A program made the position numbers and the translations under genes. Under the pieces are notes generated by a model, which saw nothing but the letters and a program-made list of their open reading frames with translations, had not been told where the DNA came from and did no database searches. Shown piece after piece: positions 17,130 to 25,729 of a stretch of 64,000 bases of DNA (positions are counted from its first letter, which is position 1; each line of letters opens with the position of its first letter). The stretch comes from JAKAXS01 sp041940525 (GTDB taxonomy: Bacteria > Pseudomonadota > Alphaproteobacteria > Rhizobiales > Hyphomicrobiaceae): contig JBGTSB010000004.1 of the NCBI GenBank assembly GCA_041940525.1, positions 37,021 to 101,020 on the forward strand, written 5' to 3'.

Positions 17130-17960
17130 ATGACCACGATCAAGACGCCGGACGGCGTCACGATTTACTATAAGGACTGGGGCCCTAAAGATGCCCAACC
17201 CATCGTCTTCCACCATGGCTGGCCCCTGTCAGCTGATGACTGGGATACTCAAATGATGTTCTTTCTCGAGCAGGGTTATCGTGTCATCGCTCACGATCGG
17301 CGGGGACACGGACGGTCGACCCAGACGTGGACGGGCAATGAGATGGACACGTACGCTGCCGATGTCATTGCTCTAACAGACGCGCTTGATCTTAAGGATG
17401 CCATCCATGTCGGTCATTCCACGGGAGGGGGTGAAGTTGCCCGCTATGTCGCCAGGTCAAAGCCAGGCCGCGTCGCGAAAGCTGTGCTGATTGGTGCCGT
17501 TCCGCCCGTCATGGTCAAATCCGAGAGTAACTCTGGCGGCTTACCAATTGAAGTGTTCGATGAGTTCCGGGCTGCCCTTGTGGCCAATCGCGCTCAGTTT
17601 TTTCTAGATGTGCCCACCGGGCCGTTCTATGGCTTCAATCGTGCCGGGAGTAAGGCTAGCCAAGGCGTGATTTACAATTGGTGGCGGCAAGGCATGATGG
17701 GTGGCGCGAAAGCGCATTACGATTGTATCAAAGCGTTTTCTGAAACCGACTTCACCGAAGATCTCAGAACGATCCAAGTCCCAACACTAGTGATGCATGG
17801 AGACGACGATCAGGTAGTACCCTACGAAGATTCAGCTCCGCTCTCGGTCAAGTTATTGAAGAACGGATCGCTAAAGACATACGCCGGATTGCCTCACGGC
17901 ATGTGCACGACACATCCCGAGATCATCAACCCGGACCTTCTAGAATTTTTCAAGAGCTGA
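17130..17960 (+). CDS. Alpha/beta hydrolase, non-heme chloroperoxidase-like
   Basis: The 276-residue protein is a classical cofactor-free haloperoxidase/esterase: HHGWPLSADDWDTQM forms the oxyanion hole, GHSTGGGEVARY the nucleophile elbow, MHGDDDQVVPYEDS carries the acidic residue and GLPHGMCTTH the histidine. It has no signal peptide and is probably cytoplasmic. AGGAG lies 8 bases before the ATG at 17130. Family members hydrolyse esters and can form peracids in acetate; the physiological substrate is not predictable here. Confidence 0.92.
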   Translation: MTTIKTPDGVTIYYKDWGPKDAQPIVFHHGWPLSADDWDTQMMFFLEQGYRVIAHDRRGHGRSTQTWTGNEMDTYAADVIALTDALDLKDAIHVGHSTGGGEVARYVARSKPGRVAKAVLIGAVPPVMVKSESNSGGLPIEVFDEFRAALVANRAQFFLDVPTGPFYGFNRAGSKASQGVIYNWWRQGMMGGAKAHYDCIKAFSETDFTEDLRTIQVPTLVMHGDDDQVVPYEDSAPLSVKLLKNGSLKTYAGLPHGMCTTHPEIINPDLLEFFKS

Positions 17961-18182
17961 GTTCAAGCTAGCTTCGCGAAATCGCAAGGCCCGGCCGGGA
18001 GGACCGGGCCGCAAGTGTTCAGCGGTACGATGTAGCGTTCCATCGGCGTTCGACCATAGTATTTCAAGCCACCGCATTGCCATGCGCAGGTTGAGCTAGG
18101 AACGGCCTTTCCGCTTCGGGGACAGGCAGTTCGACACGAGACATCTGAGCCGGACACAGTCGGCGACGCTCCACCTGTCGCC

Positions 18183-18330
18183 GATAGCACGAAGGCGGTG
18201 CTGATATATCGCCGAACCGGCAATCTGCGCGCAGTGCAGCTTCTGCTGGGCCATTCGAAAATCGAAAGTACGGTTCGATATCTCGGCATCGAAGTCGACG
18301 ATGCGATCGAGATCGCAGAGAAAATCGAAA
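18183..18330 (+). pseudogene. C-terminal remnant of a tyrosine recombinase (integrase)
   Basis: In the frame containing 18198 the sequence reads DSTKAVLIYRRTGNLRAVQL, then LLGHSKIESTVRYLGIEVDD and AIEIAEKIEI. This matches the extreme C-terminus of small Rhizobiales integrases, including the LLGH histidine and the catalytic tyrosine in TVRYLG. No catalytic-core sequence lies upstream, and the stop expected after AEKIEI is lost. It is a decayed fragment of a separate integrase from the one at 28647 and shows an earlier insertion within the island. Confidence 0.7.
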
Positions 18331-18549
18331 TACGATCCTATAACGCGATACCCCTGAAAGCAGACACGGTCGGCGGCGCTTACTACGTCGCCGACTTCTG
18401 TGGTGCCAATGACCGCTTCTGGGATTTTCCTGCTAGGCGCGATGCAAAGGGCTGTCTGCACGAGGCGTTTGAACCTCCCTCCGCTGAGTCCGCTATTCAC
18501 TCAGAAGCCGACGTCTCCTGATCGGCCGCCTCGGGCCAAGAGCGGAAGG

Positions 18550-20109
18550 TCAAGCACCAATCGCGTGCCGTGACCCTCGTTTGACCGACAACGTCCGCGC
18601 CCTTGCGTGCTTCCTGGGGACGTGGTCTTTCGGCTTCGCCCCTTTTTTTTCCGCATCAATCAACCGACGAAGCCGCCGAACCGCACGGGTGATGTTTTCT
18701 TTGCTGACGGATGAGTAACCCAGCAATATCACGTTGTCCTGAGATCGCTCTGTTAGATCGATCGCGGCCCCACTTCTTAACGAGTAGATTCCAATGCTGC
18801 TCTCCCGCGCCACGATCTGAATCCGGCTGGCTGGGGGAAAGTCCTTCGGCAGTATCCAGACGAAATGTAGCCCGGCTTCGTGGCCGCAGATCGTCGTTTC
18901 AGGAAAATGGTGCTGGAGGCATTGGACCAAGTGGTCACGACGCTCCTTGTAGATCTTTCGAACGCGGCGAAGGTGGCGGTCGAACGCACCACTTCTCAAG
19001 AATTCCGCCAGCACGACTTGTTCCAGCCAGGGTTGCCCATTGTTCATGAAGGCCTTTGTCTGACGCGTCGCATTGCAATACGTGTTTGGAACAACGGTGT
19101 ATCCGAGGCGAAGCCCCGCGCCGAGCGATTTTGAGAAGGTCCCAAGGTAAAAAACGCGGCTGCTATCTAGTCCAGCGAGGGCCGTGAGCGGCGGGCCGTC
19201 GTAGCGGAAGTCGCTATCATAGTCGTCCTCAATGATAAGGCTGTCGCTCGCCTCCGCCCACTTCAGTAGTTGGATACGGCGCTCCAGCGCCAACGTCACG
19301 CCGGTGGGAAATTGGTGCGAAGGTGTAACAAACACGAGACTCGACTTGGTACGGGGGAGCTCGTCGACATTGAGGCCGGAGGCGTCGACCGGAATGGGGA
19401 CTACATTGACCCCAAGACTTTGGAAGAGCAGCGCGGCACCCTGATAACAAGGGTTCTCGACAAAAATCGTGTCGTAGCTCCCCTGCAGAAGTCGATGAAT
19501 GAGATTTAGGCCGTCTTGCGAACCGCTTGTGACGACAATCTGTTCAGCATCGACGGCCATGCCCCTGGACCGAGCGAGGTGGTCGGCAATCGCCTGGCGC
19601 AAATCCACGAGCCCTACCGGATCGCTGTAGTCCGCAATTTGAATGTCCTGCGAGCTTAGAGTTTGCGTGAGCAATTTGCGCCACGTGCGCACGGGAAAGG
19701 ACTCTGCCGCCGAGCGGCCAACCCAGAAATCAATATCTGGTCGGCCAGAGGACCCAGTTCCTCCCGGCGAACCGGCAAAGCACAGGACCGGGTCGGACTG
19801 GCCTTCTTCGGTCGCCTGAGGCAACCTGGGTGGCCATCCTGAGACCCGCAACAAATCATCCGGCAGAGAAGAGCTGACGAACGTTCCTGCCGTACCACGA
19901 GATTCGATATAGCCTTCGGCGGTCAGTCGCTCATAGCCAAGAAGAATGGTATTGCGCGATATGCAGAGGCTGCCGGCCAGCTCGCGGCTCGACGGTAGCG
20001 GCTGGCCAGGGCGCAATCTGCCGTTCAGGATTAGCTTTCGCACCTGTTCGAAAACTTGCGCGTGCAGGGGTTCATGACCATTGGCATCAAGAGCTAACGT
20101 CAATTCCAT
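18550..20109 (-). CDS. MocR/PdxR-type regulator (GntR helix-turn-helix plus aminotransferase domain)
   Basis: The 519-residue protein joins an N-terminal GntR winged helix (HAQVFEQVRKLILNGRLRPG, then SSRELAGSLCISRNTILLGY) to a PLP-dependent fold-type I aminotransferase domain with IIEDDYDSDFRY and the PLP lysine in FYLGTFSKSLGAGLRLG. MocR proteins usually sense PLP or an amino acid and control a divergent gene. AAGGAG precedes the ATG at 20109. It is divergent from the molybdoenzyme operon, separated by about 200 bases, and is its likely regulator. The C-terminal 30 residues are lysine- and arginine-rich and atypical. Confidence 0.92.
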   Translation of the reverse strand: MELTLALDANGHEPLHAQVFEQVRKLILNGRLRPGQPLPSSRELAGSLCISRNTILLGYERLTAEGYIESRGTAGTFVSSSLPDDLLRVSGWPPRLPQATEEGQSDPVLCFAGSPGGTGSSGRPDIDFWVGRSAAESFPVRTWRKLLTQTLSSQDIQIADYSDPVGLVDLRQAIADHLARSRGMAVDAEQIVVTSGSQDGLNLIHRLLQGSYDTIFVENPCYQGAALLFQSLGVNVVPIPVDASGLNVDELPRTKSSLVFVTPSHQFPTGVTLALERRIQLLKWAEASDSLIIEDDYDSDFRYDGPPLTALAGLDSSRVFYLGTFSKSLGAGLRLGYTVVPNTYCNATRQTKAFMNNGQPWLEQVVLAEFLRSGAFDRHLRRVRKIYKERRDHLVQCLQHHFPETTICGHEAGLHFVWILPKDFPPASRIQIVARESSIGIYSLRSGAAIDLTERSQDNVILLGYSSVSKENITRAVRRLRRLIDAEKKGAKPKDHVPRKHARARTLSVKRGSRHAIGA

Positions 20110-20315
20110 GAGCACTCCTTGCCAGTAGTACGACGCGCTTGCTGTAAGCACGTAATTGGAGCTTGCCGGAGCCCCTGAAACACTCGGTTGGCTCCCCCCA
20201 ATTTTCTCGAATTGGACCTTTCAACACCGTCATTTTACGAACAAATTGCAACCAGTGCAACGCTGGCGAACCCGCATGAGACTGGCGAAGCTTATGAGAT
20301 CACTGGAGGATGTCT

Positions 20316-22442
20316 ATGAACACGCACCCCCAACGCACTGAGTTCTTCGGAGGTTGTCCGCACGACTGTCCCGATACCTGCTCCATGATTTTCGAGATTG
20401 AGAATGGTCTCGTTAAGAGTGTTCGCGGAAATCCCGACCATCCGATGACCCGCGGTGGACTGTGCGTGAAGCTCAAGGATTACGAAAAGCGCCACTATCA
20501 CCCCGACCGCGTGCTCTATCCGCTACGTCGCACCGGTCCGAAAGGGACCAAGCAATTTGAGCGCATCACCTGGGACGAAGCGCTGGATGAAATCGTTGAT
20601 CGTTGGCAATCCATCATTGCCGAGCACGGGCCCGAGGCCATCATTCCCTACAGCTACCTTGGGAACCAGGGCTTGGTGCATGGGCTCAACGGAGGCGATG
20701 CGTTCTTCAATCGCCTCGGCGCCACAGTGTGCGAACGCACGTTCTGCGGCGAGGGCTCGTGCACGGCCTGGCTGCTTACGCTCGGACCAACCGCCGGTCT
20801 CGATCCCGAGAGCTACATTCACTCCAAGTATATCGTGATCTGGGCTTGTAACAGCGTAAGCACCAACCTGCACCACTGGGCAATCGTCAGGGAGGCCCAA
20901 AGCAAGGGCGCCAAGGTTGTCGTGATCGACGCTTACAAATCGCGCACCGCGAAGGCCGCCGACTGGCACATCTGCCCCAAACCCGGCACCGATGGAGCCC
21001 TCGCCATGGCCCTCATCAATTCCATTATCGATCAGGGGCTGGTCGATATGGACTACGTCGAGAAATATACCGAAGGGTTCGATGCACTGAAGGAGCGCGC
21101 GAGCACCAGGACTCCGGAATGGGCCGCAGAGATCACAGGTGTCCCTGCCGACGACATCCGCAAGCTCGCGCGTGAGCTTGCAACTCAGCAGCCAGCAGCG
21201 ATCCGCATGGGCGTCGCCTTGGAACGCCACCACGGTGGTGGCCAGACGATCCGCGCCGTCACAAGCATCCCGGCGCTGACCGGCGCTTGGCGTCATGTCG
21301 GCGGTGGGATCACTCAGTTCCCGGTTTGGGAGCATCCTTACAAGTTCGACGTCATTTGCCGCCCGGATCTCATTCCTGAAGGCACGCAGGTCGTCAATAA
21401 CCTGCAGATCGGGCGCGCTCTATTGGGACAGATGGAGCTCAAGGTACCGATCCGGTCGATGATGTGCTGGAATTCGAATCCCGTGACGCAGGCGCCGGAG
21501 ACCGACAAAATCGTCGAGGGCCTAAAGCGTGAGGACCTGTTCCTCGTCTCGGCAGAGCACTTCATTTCCGATACCGCCTCTTATGCCGATATCGTTCTGC
21601 CAGCGACGATGGGGGCCGAGCATGAAGACATGATCCTGTCCTGGGGCCACCTCTATCTGACGTATAATGCTAAATCGGCTAACTCGCCAGGCGAGGCTAT
21701 CCCTAATAACGAGATCTTCCGCCGCCTAGCTATGCGTCTCGGCTTTGAGGAAGAAAACTTTAAGTGGTCGGACTCGGAATGTCTTGAGCATTACGTCGAT
21801 TGGGATGCGCCGGCCTGCGAGGGTATCGACCTGGAGTATCTGCGCAAGCACGGCTTTGCACGCCTCAAGGTCGGCACCCCAGATGACCGCGTGCCGCACA
21901 AGGAAGGGAACTTCCCTACCGAAACGGGCAAATGCATGCTGGCTGTCCCAGGCGCGAAGAACTTCGTCGCTGGTCCGTTTCGCCAGATGTACGAAGGGTT
22001 CCAGCCAGGCGAGGATCTCGATCCTCTCCCCGACTACACGCCGCCGCGGGAATCGCCGGCGAGCAACCCAATACTGGCGGAAAAATTCCCGCTCAATATC
22101 GTGTCACCGAAGAGCCATGGCTTCCTAAACTCTTGCTACGCCAACATGGAGCAAAAGATCAAAGGCCAGGGCGAACAGTTCGTGCTGATCAACATCGCCG
22201 ACGCCGAAAGACGCGGCATCGTGGATGGCGACCGGGTACAGGTGACGAACGAGCGGGGTGCGTTCAAAGCGGTTGCCCGCATCACGGACGACGTGAATCA
22301 GGGCATTGTCGTTGCCTCACTCGGGTATTGGCGGCAGCTGAACGACGGCACCGTTAACTCGATTAGCTCTGCCGAGTTCACCGACATGGGCCACGCACCG
22401 TCGTTTTCCGACAACCTCGTCGAGGTGATGCGTTGCAACTGA
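20316..22442 (+). CDS. Molybdopterin-dependent oxidoreductase (BisC/COG0243 family)
   Basis: The 708-residue protein has an N-terminal Fe4S4 motif (Cys14, Cys18, Cys22 in CPHDCPDTC and Cys50 in GGLCVK), then the molybdopterin domains (ITWDEALDEIVDRW; YIVIWACNSVSTNLHHW; VVVIDAYKSRTAKAADWHI; WNSNPVTQAPET; DTASYADIVLPATM) and a C-terminal cofactor-binding domain (GDRVQVTNERG). No Tat signal is seen, so it is cytoplasmic, like assimilatory reductases. The metal ligand and substrate cannot be settled by eye. GGAGG precedes the ATG at 20316. Ferredoxin and ferredoxin reductase genes follow, suggesting NADPH-fed electron supply. Confidence 0.92.
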   Translation: MNTHPQRTEFFGGCPHDCPDTCSMIFEIENGLVKSVRGNPDHPMTRGGLCVKLKDYEKRHYHPDRVLYPLRRTGPKGTKQFERITWDEALDEIVDRWQSIIAEHGPEAIIPYSYLGNQGLVHGLNGGDAFFNRLGATVCERTFCGEGSCTAWLLTLGPTAGLDPESYIHSKYIVIWACNSVSTNLHHWAIVREAQSKGAKVVVIDAYKSRTAKAADWHICPKPGTDGALAMALINSIIDQGLVDMDYVEKYTEGFDALKERASTRTPEWAAEITGVPADDIRKLARELATQQPAAIRMGVALERHHGGGQTIRAVTSIPALTGAWRHVGGGITQFPVWEHPYKFDVICRPDLIPEGTQVVNNLQIGRALLGQMELKVPIRSMMCWNSNPVTQAPETDKIVEGLKREDLFLVSAEHFISDTASYADIVLPATMGAEHEDMILSWGHLYLTYNAKSANSPGEAIPNNEIFRRLAMRLGFEEENFKWSDSECLEHYVDWDAPACEGIDLEYLRKHGFARLKVGTPDDRVPHKEGNFPTETGKCMLAVPGAKNFVAGPFRQMYEGFQPGEDLDPLPDYTPPRESPASNPILAEKFPLNIVSPKSHGFLNSCYANMEQKIKGQGEQFVLINIADAERRGIVDGDRVQVTNERGAFKAVARITDDVNQGIVVASLGYWRQLNDGTVNSISSAEFTDMGHAPSFSDNLVEVMRCN

Positions 22443-22472
22443 TCGCTTTCGTATGAGCGATTAATATGGTTT

Positions 22473-22515
22473 GGGGCGCCCTACAGGGGGTAGAACTTTC
22501 ACTTTTGGGCGCCCC
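22473..22515. repeat. 9-bp inverted repeat between the molybdoenzyme and ferredoxin genes
   Basis: GGGGCGCCC (22473-22481) and GGGCGCCCC (22507-22515) are perfect inverted copies, each containing the self-palindrome GGGCGCCC, separated by 25 bases. It could be an intercistronic mRNA hairpin that uncouples expression of the large enzyme from the ferredoxin, or a protein site. Confidence 0.4.
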
Positions 22516-22585
22516 ATCACAAACGGTTACCTGCGCGGCCGGAATCCTGCAGGGCGCTGGGCAAGTGAGCTACGGGAGTGTGCAA

Positions 22586-22891
22586 GTGCCCCATATAGTT
22601 ACCGACAACTGTGAAGGCTGCCGTTTCACTGATTGCATCGAGCAATGTCCGGTCGAATGCTTTCACGCGGATGCCGAGCGGCTCTATATTGATCCCGACG
22701 TCTGCGTCGATTGCGGCGCCTGCATTCCGGCCTGTCCGGTCAACGCGATCTACGACGTGATCGACATGCCGGCCGACAAAGAGGCGTGGATCGTGACGAA
22801 CGCGGAGCGCTCAAAATTGCTGCCCGTCGTCACGGCCAGGCAGCCCCCACTAGGAACGGCCAAGTCCCGCCGCGCTCAACTGGGATTCTAG
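22586..22891 (+). CDS. FdxA-type dicluster (7Fe) ferredoxin
   Basis: The 101-residue protein begins VPHIVTDNCEGCRFTDCIEQ, the typical FdxA N-terminus, with clusters CEGCRFTDCIEQCPVECF and CVDCGACIPACPVNAI. It should be a soluble low-potential electron carrier. The open frame extends further upstream, but those codons cross the intergenic inverted repeat; GTG at 22586 with GGGAG seven bases before it gives the family length. It lies between the molybdoenzyme and the ferredoxin reductase, so it probably shuttles electrons between them. Confidence 0.92.
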   Translation: MPHIVTDNCEGCRFTDCIEQCPVECFHADAERLYIDPDVCVDCGACIPACPVNAIYDVIDMPADKEAWIVTNAERSKLLPVVTARQPPLGTAKSRRAQLGF

Positions 22892-22910
22892 GCTCGGCAA
22901 TGATTACGAA

Positions 22911-24344
22911 ATGACCCACGCAGACGGTCCTCAAGACGTGCTTCACATCGCGATTGTTGGTAGCGGCCCCAGCGGCTTTTACGCCGCCGAAGCGCTTTTA
23001 CGGTCCGGGCAAAACGTTCGGGTGGATATGATTGAGCGGCTGCCCACGCCTTTCGGGCTCGTGCGTAGCGGCGTGGCACCAGATCATCCGAAGCTCAAGC
23101 AATCGACTCTCGTCTTCGACCGAATTTCGCGCCAAGTAGGGTTCAATTTTATAGGTAACGTTATGGTCGGCCGCGACTGTTCCCTGGCCGAGCTTCAATC
23201 GACGCACCACGCAGTGATCCTCGCCTGCGGCGCACACAGCGACCGCCGCATGGGTATCCCGGGTGAAGACCTCTACGGCAGTCATACCGCAACGGAGTTC
23301 GTAGGCTGGTACAATGGTCATCCGGACTTTCGCGACAGGGTTTTTGATTTCAGTCAAGAGGTCGCCGTCATTATCGGGCACGGCAATGTCGCGGCCGACG
23401 TGTGCCGGATATTGGCAAAGCCGGTTGACGAGTTGCAATCAACTGACATTTCCGATCACGCTCTTCAGGCTCTCTCCGAAAGCCAGATAAAGGAGATTTA
23501 TTTGGTCGGCCGCCGCGGACCTGCGCAGGCGAAGTTCACGCCAAAGGAACTGCGCGAGCTAGGTGAAATAAAGGGCTCTGTCGCGAGGCTCGATGCGCAG
23601 GAATGCCATATCGGCGCGCAATGCCAGGTCGAGTTAGCGAGCCCGGCCAACACCTTCGCGGCGAAGAACGTGGAGCTTTTTCGCAGCTATGCTTTGAGTG
23701 AGTCCTCAGGGGCATCGCGGACGATCAAGTTCAGGTTCTGTCTCAGCCCGGCGGCGGTTCACGGCGACACGCAAGTGGAGGCCATAACACTTGAGCGCAA
23801 TGCCCTTGACGGACCCGCATTCGCGCAGGTGGCCCGGCCAACCGGCGCGTGCGAGGAGCTATCCTGCGGTCTCGTTTTCTGCAGCATCGGCTACCGCAGC
23901 GAGGCGATCAAAGGCGCACCATTCGAGCCACACCGCGGCGTCGTTCCCAACGACCATGGCCGCGTTCGTAATGGCGACCAGCACGTCCCCGGCCTGTACG
24001 TCACCGGCTGGCAGAAGCGCGGCCCAAGCGGGATCATTGGTACCAATCGAGCCGACAGCATCGAGACGGTCGAGGCGCTCTTGTCGGATTTTGCTTCGTC
24101 CTCCGGCCCGCCGAGATCGGGAGCTGAAGCGTTGAATGACCTGTTGGAAAGGCGCGGCGTTCGAATCGTTAATATCGAGGATTGGCAAAAGATAGATGCG
24201 GCTGAGACCGAGCGCGGCAGAGCGAAGGGAAAACCGCGCGAGAAGTTCACACGGATCAATGAAATGCTCTCCGTGCTCGAGTCCCAGGAGCCGAGGACGA
24301 TTGACGATATTGCGGCCGGGCAAGGACAGGTGTCGCGGCCTTGA
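22911..24344 (+). CDS. FprA-type ferredoxin-NADP reductase (adrenodoxin reductase family)
   Basis: The 477-residue protein shows the FAD motif IAIVGSGPSGFYAAEALL, the family signature ERLPTPFGLVRSGVAPDHP, the NADP motif VIIGHGNVAADVCRIL, VGRRGPAQAKFTPKELRELG, and the C-terminal FAD contact GLYVTGWQKRGPSGIIGTN. It transfers electrons from NADPH to ferredoxin. It starts 19 bases after the ferredoxin stop, and its own stop overlaps the start of the mobB remnant. Together with the two upstream genes it forms a complete NADPH to ferredoxin to molybdoenzyme chain. Confidence 0.93.
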   Translation: MTHADGPQDVLHIAIVGSGPSGFYAAEALLRSGQNVRVDMIERLPTPFGLVRSGVAPDHPKLKQSTLVFDRISRQVGFNFIGNVMVGRDCSLAELQSTHHAVILACGAHSDRRMGIPGEDLYGSHTATEFVGWYNGHPDFRDRVFDFSQEVAVIIGHGNVAADVCRILAKPVDELQSTDISDHALQALSESQIKEIYLVGRRGPAQAKFTPKELRELGEIKGSVARLDAQECHIGAQCQVELASPANTFAAKNVELFRSYALSESSGASRTIKFRFCLSPAAVHGDTQVEAITLERNALDGPAFAQVARPTGACEELSCGLVFCSIGYRSEAIKGAPFEPHRGVVPNDHGRVRNGDQHVPGLYVTGWQKRGPSGIIGTNRADSIETVEALLSDFASSSGPPRSGAEALNDLLERRGVRIVNIEDWQKIDAAETERGRAKGKPREKFTRINEMLSVLESQEPRTIDDIAAGQGQVSRP

Positions 24345-24823
24345 AGGTTCTCGGCATCATTGGCAAGAGCGGCTTTGACAAGACGGCGCTCATCGCCCGT
24401 CTGATTGGCGAGCTATCGGAGCGGCACTTCTCGGTCTAGACGCTCAAATACGCAAAGGACGGTGTCGATCTCGACGAACCCGGCAAGGACAGCTACGAGC
24501 ATTACGCCTAGCCGGTGGGCGCTTCTTTATAACGCCGCGGCTCGGTGGCGTTCCCTCCCGTCGCAGATTTGATCGCCGCAATGTCTTCGGTTGTCGTCCT
24601 CTTGATCGAGAGGCTCCAGGAGACCGAATTCGATTGCATCGAGATCCAACGCGAGGGGAGGCAAGGCTTAGAGCACGACCACCCACGCAGGATTGCGATC
24701 GTGCCCGACAAGCGAGACGCCATGTCCACGGTGCCAAACCTCGACATAAACGCGCCCAGGGAGATTTGTGAGTTCCTGCTTCGTCACTGGAATATGGGCG
24801 AAACCACCTACCCTCGCGTTTGA
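24341..24823 (+). pseudogene. mobB: mobB pseudogene with three in-frame stop codons
   Basis: Reading from a TTG at 24341 gives LKVLGIIGKSGFDKTALIAR, the MobB start with a degraded P-loop (GKSGFDKT against the usual GxSGSGKT). Stops follow at 24437 (TAG), 24509 (TAG) and 24530 (TAA). Between them DGVDLDEPGKDSYEHYA is recognisable, and after them DLIAAMSSVVVLLIERLQET and NLDINAPREICEFLLRH match the rest of MobB. The frame is kept throughout its 161 codons, so decay is by point mutation. MobB helps make the guanine-dinucleotide form of molybdopterin cofactor. Confidence 0.8.
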
Positions 24824-24918
24824 TATCCCGCACAGCGCAAATGCATGGTATCAGGCACTTCTGCGCGTGTCGGGAGCTGACGATACAGCGGGCCCGCCGG
24901 CATCCCGACTATCAAGTG

Positions 24919-25191
24919 CTAAGGCTGGCCACATGCCGCGTGACGGTTGACGACGGCCTTAGCCAGAAGATCGCTACGCTCGCCGGCGTCGGGATCTCCA
25001 TGAACTCAATCTGGAGCGTGCACCGGGAGAATGCCGATGGAGAGCTTGTTCGCGTGCTTCCCGATTACGAGATCAACGATCGCGCCGCTCTCTGGCTAGT
25101 GTACCCCAAGTCTAAACTGCTAACCGCAAAGGTCAGGGCGTTCATCGACTTTCTGATCGACAGAGTAGGCAGATCACCAGCGTGGCAATAG
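24919..25191 (+). pseudogene. C-terminal remnant of a LysR-family regulator
   Basis: The frame encodes RVTVDDGLSQKIATLAGVGI, SMNSIWSV, LVRVLPDYEI and KVRAFIDFLIDRVGRSP, a good match to the last third of LysR effector domains. The DNA-binding domain and most of the effector domain are missing, and the upstream codons do not resemble the family. It cannot act as a regulator. It lies between the mobB remnant and the replication module, at an apparent internal junction of the island. Confidence 0.7.
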
Positions 25192-25405
25192 GTGACGGGT
25201 CTGCCGCGCATCAAAAGGCGAAGCGAATGTTATCGATACTAATGTCGGCTTCGGGTCAACAGTGCCCACGAGGTGACCCGCGACTTTGGCCGTTCCAACG
25301 CTAAGAGCGGACCTAATCAGCAGTAGCAACCACCATCTCGATAGCAGGGCACCCGATGTCCGTTTGTGGGATTTTGCGGACCTGCCGATTCTTCTCCGAA
25401 CCACA

Positions 25406-25726
25406 TCAGCAACGAATCCCAAAAGCCTTTGCAAACTTTGCATGTAATGCGCCACCTTTGTTGTTAGCCAGAGAGTGACCTTCTCGCCAAGCCTGCGAAA
25501 CCGTGCAAAAACTTGTCAAAAATCGTTTAAAGGTATTGCGCGAAACTCCAAGTATTATCGCTGCCTGCGCTTCCGTTAGTCGACACTTTCCCAAATTATA
25601 TACTACAGCTACTGTGGTTCTATCTGGACATAAACTTGGAGGACGACCAGCACTTACTTCGCTGTTGGGTGATGTATTTTCGGCTGAGATCCGGGATCTC
25701 CCGATTTTCCTGGTTTGGTTTGCCAC
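25406..25726 (-). CDS. Small helix-turn-helix protein of the island replication module
   Basis: The 106-residue product starts with GTG three bases after the replication initiator's stop. It contains RLTEAQAAIILGVSRNTFKR, a convincing helix-turn-helix, followed by an aromatic/basic C-terminus (AWREGHSLANNKGGALHAKF). It resembles small DNA-binding proteins of phages and plasmids, but I cannot name a family. Its position directly behind the rep gene suggests a role in copy control or DNA recognition. Base composition here is lower in G+C than in the core genome. Confidence 0.6.
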   Translation of the reverse strand: MANQTRKIGRSRISAENTSPNSEVSAGRPPSLCPDRTTVAVVYNLGKCRLTEAQAAIILGVSRNTFKRFLTSFCTVSQAWREGHSLANNKGGALHAKFAKAFGIRC

Positions 25727-25729
25727 TGT

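Noticed and set aside
18331..18521. Continuation of the integrase-tail frame
   Set aside because: Beyond AEKIEI the residues no longer resemble integrases and have no other recognisable identity.
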